64,000 nucleotides of DNA from Candidatus Gastranaerophilales bacterium. Lineage in GTDB: Bacteria > Cyanobacteriota > Vampirovibrionia > Gastranaerophilales > Gastranaerophilaceae. Positions 8,530 through 14,702 of this stretch are shown one piece after another. The DNA lies in assembly GCA_910587815.1 (NCBI GenBank), contig CAJUNK010000005.1:62001-126000 (forward strand), read 5' to 3'. Made by a program: the position numbers and the translations under genes. The first letter of the stretch is position 1. Each line of letters opens with the position of its first letter. The notes under the pieces are model-generated. The model was not told where the DNA came from. It saw only the letters and a program-made list of their open reading frames with translations, and made no database searches.

Positions 8530-9072
8530 CTATAATATGAAATTATTGTAGCTTTCATCAATTTCATCCTGCTCTATTCCTATATAGCGAAGTGTAGTTG
8601 CTGGATTTGAATGGTTAAATATTTTTTGTAATATAGCTATATCTTTAAATTTTTTATAATGATGATATCCAAATGTTTTCCGCATTGTGTGCGTGCCCAC
8701 TTTTTCGCGCAAACCTGCTGTTTTGCAGGCATTTTTTATGATGTGGTATGCTGCAAATCTATCCAGCCTGTTTTTAAATTTTGTTTCAAAAAGCGGTTTT
8801 TCAAACGATAAATTTTTTGTATATTCTTCAAACATTGGCTTTAATTTTGAATTTATCGGAAATTTTTTAAATTTGCCCGTTTTCTTTTCTGTTATTTGAA
8901 TATAAATTTTATTTTTTACATCATCCACATTCAATGCCACAATATCTGATATTCTAAGTCCGCAATTTGTCCCTATAGTAAATAATAACAGGTTCCTTTT
9001 ATTCTGTTTTGCTAAAATTTTTTCCACTTTTCTAATGTCTTTTAAATTCTTGATAGGTTCAACAACTGTCAT
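8530..9072 (-). CDS. Short tyrosine recombinase (catalytic domain only)
   Basis: The 180-residue protein consists almost wholly of the phage-integrase catalytic fold. The active-site set is complete: Arg in CGLRISD, Lys in the EKKTGKFKKF turn, HTMRKTFG (His-x-x-Arg), FNHS (His) and the nucleophile Tyr in TLRYIGI. The N-terminal arm and core-binding domains of ordinary integrases (300-400 residues) are absent. Similar minimal recombinases occur in some Firmicutes and their phages; the function here is unknown. It lies 3.2 kb left of the tRNA-Asp island, convergent with the glycosyltransferase-like gene. It could act on that island in trans or be a leftover of an earlier element. Confidence 0.85.
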   Translation of the reverse strand: MTVVEPIKNLKDIRKVEKILAKQNKRNLLLFTIGTNCGLRISDIVALNVDDVKNKIYIQITEKKTGKFKKFPINSKLKPMFEEYTKNLSFEKPLFETKFKNRLDRFAAYHIIKNACKTAGLREKVGTHTMRKTFGYHHYKKFKDIAILQKIFNHSNPATTLRYIGIEQDEIDESYNNFIL

Positions 9073-9173
9073 AATCCGAAATTCCTTTCAATGCTATACA
9101 ATGTTTTACAAAATAGCAAAATTTTTTGTATGTTTTTTAAAATTATGTATTCTTATTTAAAAAGGGAACTGAT

Positions 9174-9476
9174 ATGACAATTAATCCTGCTGGTAATAGT
9201 TATTTTGTAAAGCTGGATATGCTTCCTACAAGTTCAAAACAGGAAAATAAAACCGTATATGCAAATCCCAAATTAATTGAGATGGTTGAACCCACCAGTA
9301 AAAAAATGCGTTTAAAAGAATCATATTCTTTTAATGGTAGTGATAGTCTAACTGAATCTAGAATCACACTTGCAAGCGGCAAAGAAATATTTGTATCTGA
9401 AGGGGCAAGAACAGTGGCCAGCTTACTTGGCGGTGCATCAAAAACCGAAGCCCATATATTAGATATTAACGGTTAA
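9174..9476 (+). CDS. Unrecognised 100-residue protein, probably the front half of a decayed gene
   Basis: No known family. The opening MTINPAG resembles the start MQINSIG of the 187-residue protein at 32.1 kb. Residues 65-90 (ITLASGKEIFV followed by a Gly-rich stretch) resemble the LENGKKVAVDF and LENGEEHIFEL units of that protein. Right after this stop, recognisable remains of the same C-terminal half continue to 9733. The combined span of 560 bases equals the length of the 32.1 kb gene. The most economical reading is one ancestral gene now broken by a stop and frameshifts, with this segment still open. AAAGGGAA precedes the ATG. Confidence 0.5.
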   Translation: MTINPAGNSYFVKLDMLPTSSKQENKTVYANPKLIEMVEPTSKKMRLKESYSFNGSDSLTESRITLASGKEIFVSEGARTVASLLGGASKTEAHILDING

Positions 9477-9733
9477 AACTGAATATGGGAAAAAGTCGCA
9501 GTAGATTTTGCAGAAGGCCTTATGCTAGCCGCAGCGGATGCATTTGGCACAAAAGATGAGCTTTATTTATTATTCTGATAAAGAACCTGTGATGGAGCAT
9601 CAGGATTAGAAGGAAGGTGCTTATTGTTCAAAGGATAGCTCTTGTAAAATTTGAAAATGGCAAAGAACATGCTGTAGATTTTTCTAGTGACAAAGTAGTA
9701 GATTATGGCAGAGTCCTGCATTATTTAGGATAA
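9477..9733 (+). pseudogene. Decayed C-terminal half of a paralogue of the 32.1 kb gene
   Basis: Reading across frames gives KVAVDFAEG, FGTKDEL, YYSDKEP, then LVKFENGKEHAVDF and VVDYGRVLHYLG. The intact protein at 32113-32676 has KVAVDFVEG, LGTTDEL, YYSDKEP, IVKLENGEEHIFEL and VVDCGKVLHYLG in the same order. At least two frame changes and several stops interrupt it. The degeneration is recent enough for the relationship to be plain by eye. Confidence 0.8.
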
Positions 9734-9796
9734 AACTTAAATTAAATTGATATATGTCCTGGAATGGAGGCTTAAACGTCTGTTTTAAGACATATT

Positions 9797-10063
9797 TTAG
9801 TTATTCCCTAAATCCACAATTTCCATTTTATGGGACATTTCTGCAATAATTCTTGATACTTCAAATCCTGAAACAATGACCTCAAGCAGCATTTGTGCAT
9901 TTATTAAAACGGTTTCTGTGTATTCCATTGAATCCATATCTAAAATTTCAAATTCAATAAAATCAGAACCTACATATTTTATTTTGCCAAATTGAGCATC
10001 TGTAGCCCATCTTAAAAAAACAACAGCTTTTTCTAAAGCTTTTAATTTTTGTATCATCCTCAT
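9797..10063 (-). CDS. Unrecognised small soluble protein
   Basis: This 88-residue product, if started at the Met-Arg-Met-Ile site, has a helical, charged N-terminus (KLKALEKAVVFLRW). A short beta-like middle (GKIKYVGSDFIEFEILDM) and a helical end follow. No signal peptide or membrane segment is visible and no family is recognised. The open frame continues to 10132, but that would overlap the divergent fumarase start at 10118 and lacks a ribosome site. Other in-frame Met codons (10072, 10057) are possible starts, none with a good Shine-Dalgarno. It is divergent from the fumarase gene. Confidence 0.5.
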   Translation of the reverse strand: MRMIQKLKALEKAVVFLRWATDAQFGKIKYVGSDFIEFEILDMDSMEYTETVLINAQMLLEVIVSGFEVSRIIAEMSHKMEIVDLGNN

Positions 10064-10117
10064 AATATACATGATATTATTTTTTTTAGGAATGTCAATT
10101 TTTGAAAGATTTGAAAA

Positions 10118-11407
10118 ATGGTTTTGAAACAAAATTTGGATACAAAAATAATTTATGATGCGGTTTTTAATTTGATTGAAATTGCAAATACAAATTTACC
10201 GCCAGAGGTTTATAATAAACTTTCAAATTATAATTGTGATTATAAAAATGAAATTTTGAAAAATGCATATTTAGCCCAATCAAAAAAACGCCCATTGTGC
10301 CAAGATACAGGCCAGGTGGTAGTTTTTCTTGAAATTGGGCAGGATGTAATTTTGGATGGTGAATACGTTGAAACTGCTATAAATAGGGCGGTTGGGGATT
10401 GTTATGCCAAAAATTTTTACAGAAAATCAACAGTGCATGACGCCCTTTATAACCGCACAAATAGAGGTGATAATACTCCTGCAATTATTCATACGCAAAT
10501 CGTTGAAGGGGCTGAAATCAGCATTATGATTGGGATTAAGGGCGGGGGTTCAGAAAATATGACGTTTTTAAAGATGTTTAACCCCACAGCAAGCGAGGCT
10601 GAAATCCTGGAATATGTTGAAAAATGCGCGTTAGATGCGGGTGAAAATGCCTGTCCGCCTATGTCTATAGGAATTGGAATTGGCGGATGCGCCGAAACTG
10701 CTGCATTTTTAGCGAAAAAAGCACTTTTTTTTGGAAAAAGTATAAAAACTGACATAAAAAATGTTTTTGAAATGGGTATAATGACCGCCCCGACACACAT
10801 TGCGTGTATGCCTGTATGTTTAAACCTAAGCTGTCACAGTAAAAGAAGCGCTTCTGCAAAAATTAAAAACGGTGAAATTATATATACAAGCGACTTTCAA
10901 AAATATGATGATGTAGAAACTTCTTCAAATGCAAAGGAGATACAGGTTTCCGACGTATCTGCCCTTAAAAATTTGAAAAATAATGAAGAAATTTTACTTT
11001 CAGGAATTATATATACTGCACGTGATGCAGCACATCAAAAATTAGTCAGGATGCTGGATTTAGGGGAAAAGTTGCCTTTTGACCTTAAAAATGCTGTAAT
11101 TTTTTATGCTGGACCTTGTCCTGCTAAAAATGGTGAAATCATAGGCCCTATCGGCCCTACGACCTCAAAAAGGATGGATAAATTTGCTTTGGTTTTATAT
11201 AAAAATGGGGTAATAGCTACAATTGGCAAGGGAGACAGGACAATCAATGGACTAAATGCCTTATATTTTAAGGCTAATGGCGGAATTGCCTGTGTTTTAC
11301 AGGATTGTGTAAAAAAATGTGAACTTGTTTGTTTTGAAGAATTAGGTACTGAGGCGATTTATAAGCTTCACGTTGAAAAGCTTCCTTTGAAAACCGTGTG
11401 GCTGTAA
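10118..11407 (+). CDS. Class I (iron-sulfur) fumarate hydratase, alpha and beta fused, compact form
   Basis: The 429-residue enzyme interconverts fumarate and malate using an oxygen-labile [4Fe-4S] cluster. The alpha-type domain (about 1-275) shows RPLCQDTGQ, GGGSENMTFLKMF, GIGIGG and CMPVCLNLSCHSKR; the beta-type domain (about 280-429) shows GIIYTARDAAHQ, FYAGPCPA and IGPTTSKRMD. Two-subunit enzymes of anaerobes and archaea have these as separate chains, whereas E. coli FumA/B fuse them at about 550 residues. This fusion is the short two-subunit type joined directly. In a fermenter it probably serves the reductive branch to fumarate. The ATG at 10118 lacks a strong ribosome site. A related tartrate dehydratase is the main alternative. 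Confidence 0.87.
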   Translation: MVLKQNLDTKIIYDAVFNLIEIANTNLPPEVYNKLSNYNCDYKNEILKNAYLAQSKKRPLCQDTGQVVVFLEIGQDVILDGEYVETAINRAVGDCYAKNFYRKSTVHDALYNRTNRGDNTPAIIHTQIVEGAEISIMIGIKGGGSENMTFLKMFNPTASEAEILEYVEKCALDAGENACPPMSIGIGIGGCAETAAFLAKKALFFGKSIKTDIKNVFEMGIMTAPTHIACMPVCLNLSCHSKRSASAKIKNGEIIYTSDFQKYDDVETSSNAKEIQVSDVSALKNLKNNEEILLSGIIYTARDAAHQKLVRMLDLGEKLPFDLKNAVIFYAGPCPAKNGEIIGPIGPTTSKRMDKFALVLYKNGVIATIGKGDRTINGLNALYFKANGGIACVLQDCVKKCELVCFEELGTEAIYKLHVEKLPLKTVWL

Positions 11408-11433
11408 GGTTTTAGCGATTTTACGCTTCACCA

Positions 11434-11462
11434 TTGACACAGAATCGTGCTTATTGTATATT
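11434..11462 (+). promoter_or_regulatory. Consensus promoter for rplU-rpmA
   Basis: TTGACA (11434-11439), 17-base spacer, TATATT (11457-11462). It lies 84 bases before rplU, leaving room for a structured leader. Confidence 0.85.
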
Positions 11463-11469
11463 CTTCTTT

Positions 11470-11540
11470 GTGAGATAGGTTGGCCGCGTCTAAATACCAT
11501 ATTAAATGGTTGCGGTTCCTAAAATACCTTAGAAAGGAAA
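11470..11540 (+). promoter_or_regulatory. Structured 5' leader of rplU, possible L21 autoregulatory leader
   Basis: Between the predicted transcription start and the ribosome site, ACCAT pairs with ATGGT (around 11496-11510). An outer stem GGCCGC (from 11482) pairs with GCGGTT before the AAAGGAAA ribosome site. Leaders in front of rplU that bind L21 are known in Firmicutes. Whether this belongs to that class is inference. Confidence 0.4.
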
Positions 11541-11545
11541 CTGAC

Positions 11546-11899
11546 ATGTACGCTATAGTTGAAACAGGCGGAAAGCAATACAAACTTGAAGAAGGCAGAT
11601 ATGTTGATATCGAATTGCTTGATGCTAATCCTAATGACAAAGTAACTTTTGACAAGGTTGTTATGCTTGTAAATGGTAAAAAATCCAAAGTTGGGCAGCC
11701 TTATGTTGACGGTGCTGTAGTTGAAGGCAGCATTGTTAAAAATGATAAAGCTAAAAAAATCATTGTTTTTAAACAACGTCCTAAAAAAGGATATAGAAAA
11801 AAACAAGGTCACAGACAGCAATTCAGCCGTGTTATGATTAATAAAATCAATACAAAAGCTGGTAAAAAAGCACAAGAAACTGAAGCAGGAGAAGAATAA
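11546..11899 (+). CDS. rplU: Ribosomal protein bL21
   Basis: The 117-residue protein begins MYAIVETGGKQYKL and carries the bL21 core (KSKVGQPYVDGA, KRPKKGYRKKQGHRQ). A basic/acidic C-terminal tail follows. It is a 23S rRNA-binding protein of the large subunit. The open frame starts earlier (11480, TTG), but the AAAGGAAA site and the family N-terminus fix the start at 11546. Its last base is shared with the first base of rpmA (taATG), so both are coupled, in the usual rplU-rpmA order. Confidence 0.97.
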   Translation: MYAIVETGGKQYKLEEGRYVDIELLDANPNDKVTFDKVVMLVNGKKSKVGQPYVDGAVVEGSIVKNDKAKKIIVFKQRPKKGYRKKQGHRQQFSRVMINKINTKAGKKAQETEAGEE

Positions 11900-12153
11900 T
11901 GGCACATAAGAAAGGTGTAGGTTCGTCCAAGAACGGTAGAGATTCAGAAGCACAGCGATTAGGTGTCAAAAAGTTTGGCAACGAACAAGTGCTTGCTGGT
12001 AATATACTTGTAAGGCAAAGAGGAACAAAATTTCACCCTGGTAAAAATGTAGGCATTGGTAAAGATGATACATTATATGCCTTAATTGATGGTGTGGTAA
12101 AGTTTGAGCCTCACAGACGTGATAGAAAACAAGTAAGCGTTTATGCAAATTAA
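11899..12153 (+). CDS. rpmA: Ribosomal protein bL27
   Basis: The 84-residue protein is standard bL27: MAHKKGVGSSKNGRDSEAQ, then NILVRQRGTKFHPG and FEPHRRDRKQVSVY. bL27 reaches the peptidyl transferase centre with its N-terminus. This one starts directly with MAHKKG, without the Firmicute-type cleaved N-terminal extension. That is a useful lineage hint against Firmicutes. Confidence 0.98.
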   Translation: MAHKKGVGSSKNGRDSEAQRLGVKKFGNEQVLAGNILVRQRGTKFHPGKNVGIGKDDTLYALIDGVVKFEPHRRDRKQVSVYAN

Positions 12154-12241
12154 TTGTAGACAATAAATTATTATTTTGTTAGAATAATAACGTTGTTTAT
12201 AAAGCACAAAAAGAAAATTGAAAATTTAATAATAGTGGAAT

Positions 12242-12318
12242 GGGGGCGTAGCTCAGCTGGTTAGAGTGCTTGCCTGTCACGCAAGAGGTCGCGGGTTCGA
12301 TACCCGTCGTCCCCGCCA
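12242..12318 (+). tRNA. tRNA-Asp (anticodon GTC), integration site of an island
   Basis: Acceptor GGGGGCG/CGTCCCC, D arm TAGCTCAGCTGGTTAGAGT, anticodon stem CTTGC/GCAAG around CTGTCAC (GTC), T arm GCGGGTTCGATACCCGT, discriminator G and an encoded CCA. The last bases of the gene recur as a direct repeat at 29399. Confidence 0.97.
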
Positions 12319-12326
12319 TTATTATA
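12309..12326 (+). repeat. Left attachment-type direct repeat (attL)
   Basis: GTCCCCGCCATTATTATA covers the tRNA-Asp 3' end and the adjacent bases, and is repeated exactly at 29399-29416. The bases flanking the 18-bp identity differ on both sides (C versus A before, T versus A after), as expected for an attL/attR pair. Confidence 0.8.
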
Positions 12327-12330
12327 TATA

Positions 12331-12353
12331 AAGCGCCTTATGGCGCTTTTTTA
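12331..12353 (+). terminator. Terminator just inside the island after tRNA-Asp
   Basis: AAGCGCC (12331-12337) pairs with GGCGCTT (12342-12348) around TTAT, followed by a T run. It ends transcription of tRNA-Asp after island insertion; the terminator at 29424 probably did so before. Confidence 0.85.
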
Positions 12354-12396
12354 GTATGCGGGGCCTTGGGTTCCCCTCAGTGCGTATGTATTTTTT

Positions 12397-12626
12397 AGTC
12401 CAGTTTGATTATTTCGGACAGTTTGATTATTACCCCTCAAACCCTTGATTTTATGGGATTTCTTCGGTCGGAAGTTGCTTGATTATCCAAAAATCAAACT
12501 GGACTAAAACGGACTTTATTAGGATAAAAAGTGGGGCAAAATTCCATTAAAAAATCAAGCTATTACTGGATTGCACAGCCAGTGTGATTTTTTCGGGCAG
12601 TTTGATTATTTCGGCAAGTCCGTTTT
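12397..12626 (+). repeat. Nested direct and inverted repeats at the island's left end
   Basis: CAGTTTGATTATTTCGG occurs at 12401-12417 and identically at 12598-12614, with a partial tandem copy (CAGTTTGATTATT) at 12419-12431. AGTCCAGTTTGATT (12397-12410) is perfectly inverted at 12493-12506. AAAACGGACTT (12506-12516) is perfectly inverted at 12616-12626. No gene is visible here. The layout resembles recombinase or transposase binding sites, or a structured RNA. Confidence 0.75.
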
Positions 12627-12633
12627 GAAATTT

Positions 12634-12657
12634 AATCCCAATTTGCCGGGATTTTTT
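12634..12657 (+). terminator. Hairpin with T tract in the repeat region
   Basis: AATCCC (12634-12639) pairs with GGGATT (12648-12653), followed by TTTTT. It closes the repeat block on the right. If the block is transcribed as an RNA, this would be its end. Confidence 0.55.
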
Positions 12658-12679
12658 GTTTGAAGATTTTTAATTGATA

Positions 12680-13045
12680 CGAAACCGACACAGAAGTTGT
12701 AAAATCCATTGTAAGATAACACTTAGTTTGACAACAGAAGAAAATAGTCGGAAATACAGGCTACAAAGTCGGAAACGTAAATTCTCACGTGTTAAAATTT
12801 TAGTTTATTTTAAAGATACGGAAGTTTTTGTCCTAAAACGCAATAAATTAGTTTTGTCTTATTCATATAAATCCAATGATAATAATAGATTTAGCAAGTT
12901 CTAAAAAGTAACACATAGTTTAAGAATGTTAAATTAAAAAACGGCTTAAACGGAAGTTTATTAGAATCTTTTACAGAAGTTGCAAAATAAAAATTTTAAT
13001 GATAGAAATTTACAGAAGAACACATGTTGATAATTTAGGAATATA
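12680..13045 (+). repeat. Scattered short repeats upstream of the PLD gene, possible transposon end
   Basis: No convincing gene lies here; the 76-codon open frame at 12674 has no ribosome site and an improbable composition. Short motifs recur in one orientation: ACAGAAGTTG (near 12691 and 12973), ACAGAAGAA (near 12732 and 13011), GTCGGAAA (near 12748 and 12769), CGGAAGTTT (near 12820 and 12950), and ATAACACTTAGTTT (near 12716) with TAACACATAGTTT (near 12909). Degenerate same-strand repeats of about 20 bases are typical of Mu/Tn7-class ends. The matching opposite end was not found. Confidence 0.4.
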
Positions 13046-13047
13046 AA

Positions 13048-14244
13048 ATGGCAAATATCGAAAAAAGTTTAATTGATTTAAGAACAAAGACTAATTTTAA
13101 TAACATTGAAACATATGTTAGAGAACATGCTCAAAGAGTTGATTCTCGTCTTTGGATTGCATCACCATATATAGGCGAAGAATGGCTATTTTATAGCTTA
13201 TTTCAGATTAGCAAAATAAAAAAGCATAAACCTAATTTTAAATTATTAACTGATATCAACAACATATCTTATAGAAATTATAATGTATTAAAATTTTTCA
13301 TAGAAAACAATAATGCTGAATTAAGGACATTAGAACATTTACATTCAAAGATATACATAATGGATAATTATCCTGTTATAGCTTCAGCAAACCTTACTTA
13401 TTATGGATTTTATGTAAATTTCGAATCGGCGGTTGCGGGAGATAATCTTGATATTGAGAGATATGAACAGCTGTATAATGAGCATTGGAACATGGGGAAA
13501 ACGGTTGATGAAGATTTGTTGAAAATTGCATTAGAAAATTCTACATATCAAGATATTGAAGCCTATAATCCTAATGTTAAACCTATAAGAAAACTCCCAA
13601 AAGAACTTACTGAAAAGTGTAATTATGAACAATTTTTAAGAGAATTCAATAAATTATCGGAAAAATACTTATCTTATGGGCGAATTTGGGAAAGTACATC
13701 ATTGAAATTTGAAATTGATAGTTTTTTAAATTACTTATTTCATCATTCAGAAAGTCATTCTTCACAAGAGTATTATTATATTAATGAAATTAATCCAATG
13801 GCTAGTGATTTATTATTAAAACAATGTATTAATGAATTTCAAGAATGGGTTGTGCTTGAAACTACATGGGATAATGAAACAATAAGAGAAACATATAAAA
13901 ATAATGCATTAAGCATATTTGCAGAAGAAAATAGTAATAATGTAACAATTGAAGATATAGCTGCATTTCTTTCCAATAATATAAATACATATCTTACTAA
14001 TGCCGCTCGTTTTAATTGGAGTCAAAAGTTTATTGAAAAGAACAATTCTCAAAACGTGTATAATTTTATTATGAAATTAAAAAATAGTACACCAAAAGAT
14101 ATTGATAAGTTAGTTAAAAAATCTGAAGTTGCTTATATGGGTGAATCTACACTTCAGGAATTATTAGGGTTAATTAGAGAAGATTTACCAATAAGAAATG
14201 AAAATACAAATGCCGGATTACGATATCTAGGATATAATGTTTAG
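13048..14244 (+). CDS. Phospholipase D-like (single HxK motif) protein with unknown C-terminal domain
   Basis: The first 155 residues of this 398-residue protein look like one PLD-superfamily half-site: SRLWIASPYIGEEW, a strand-helix core (FKLLTDIN), then HLHSKIYIMDNYPVIASANLT, which supplies the HxK and the following Ser/Asn. Enzymes with one motif act as dimers, as in Nuc or BfiI. The C-terminal 240 residues are helical, rich in Asn and Glu, and match nothing I recognise. The likely activity is a nuclease with a sensing or recognition domain, consistent with its island setting, but that is inference. It may be cargo of the Mu-like element. It converges with the Mor-like gene 9 bases downstream. 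Confidence 0.65.
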   Translation: MANIEKSLIDLRTKTNFNNIETYVREHAQRVDSRLWIASPYIGEEWLFYSLFQISKIKKHKPNFKLLTDINNISYRNYNVLKFFIENNNAELRTLEHLHSKIYIMDNYPVIASANLTYYGFYVNFESAVAGDNLDIERYEQLYNEHWNMGKTVDEDLLKIALENSTYQDIEAYNPNVKPIRKLPKELTEKCNYEQFLREFNKLSEKYLSYGRIWESTSLKFEIDSFLNYLFHHSESHSSQEYYYINEINPMASDLLLKQCINEFQEWVVLETTWDNETIRETYKNNALSIFAEENSNNVTIEDIAAFLSNNINTYLTNAARFNWSQKFIEKNNSQNVYNFIMKLKNSTPKDIDKLVKKSEVAYMGESTLQELLGLIREDLPIRNENTNAGLRYLGYNV

Positions 14245-14253
14245 TTTTAAAAA

Positions 14254-14553
14254 TTACAAAGCATTTTTGCCATTATATTTTTTTATAATCTTAAATATAT
14301 AACCTTCAGTAATTCCGCAAGCTCTTACTAATTTGAGTCTAGAGTGTTTGGTTCTATCATAGTTATCTAAAATATATTGGTGTTTGTATTTCATTAAGCT
14401 TGTTTTAGGAATAAAAAAGTCTCTTCCTGCATAATTTAGCATTATTTTCTTTGTTGCTTCAAACCCAATCAGAGAGATAAGGGTTTGCAATTCCTCATTT
14501 TCAATAGATTCTTCAGTAATGTATTTTGCCCATTCCGGTTCGTTATAGTTCAT
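14254..14553 (-). CDS. Mor-like transcriptional regulator of the Mu-like module
   Basis: The 99-residue protein (from ATG 14553) shows the Mor/C family layout. A dimerisation part LISLIGFEATKKIMLNYAG is followed by the DFFIPK strand and an HTH-like C-terminus (RLKLVRACGITEGYIFKIIKK). In Mu, Mor activates the middle promoter. Here the gene is divergent from the transposase, so it is well placed to control the 149-base region between them. A TATTAT with TG extension (14560-14568, minus strand) lies so close to ATG 14553 that the message may be leaderless. An alternative start is at 14571. The family call rests on pattern recognition only. Confidence 0.6.
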   Translation of the reverse strand: MNYNEPEWAKYITEESIENEELQTLISLIGFEATKKIMLNYAGRDFFIPKTSLMKYKHQYILDNYDRTKHSRLKLVRACGITEGYIFKIIKKYNGKNAL

Positions 14554-14702
14554 AAAAATATAATACCACAAATAAATATTTTACTAGAATTTTACTGTAT
14601 ATTATTCTACTAAACAAATCATGTGACATGTCTATTGTAGTTTGCATCTAGATTTTTCCATCCCGATTATATTTAAATTATTTTAATAATTTGGAGGAGA
14701 GG

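Noticed and set aside
12674..12904. 76-codon open frame
   Set aside because: No ribosome site, improbable composition, and it overlaps the degenerate repeats.
12319..13047. CRISPR-associated transposon (CAST) with a tRNA-linked guide
   Set aside because: The tRNA-adjacent site, repeats and transposition genes prompted the idea. There is no Cas gene, no TniQ and no evenly spaced repeat-spacer pattern, and the repeats are of differing length and orientation.
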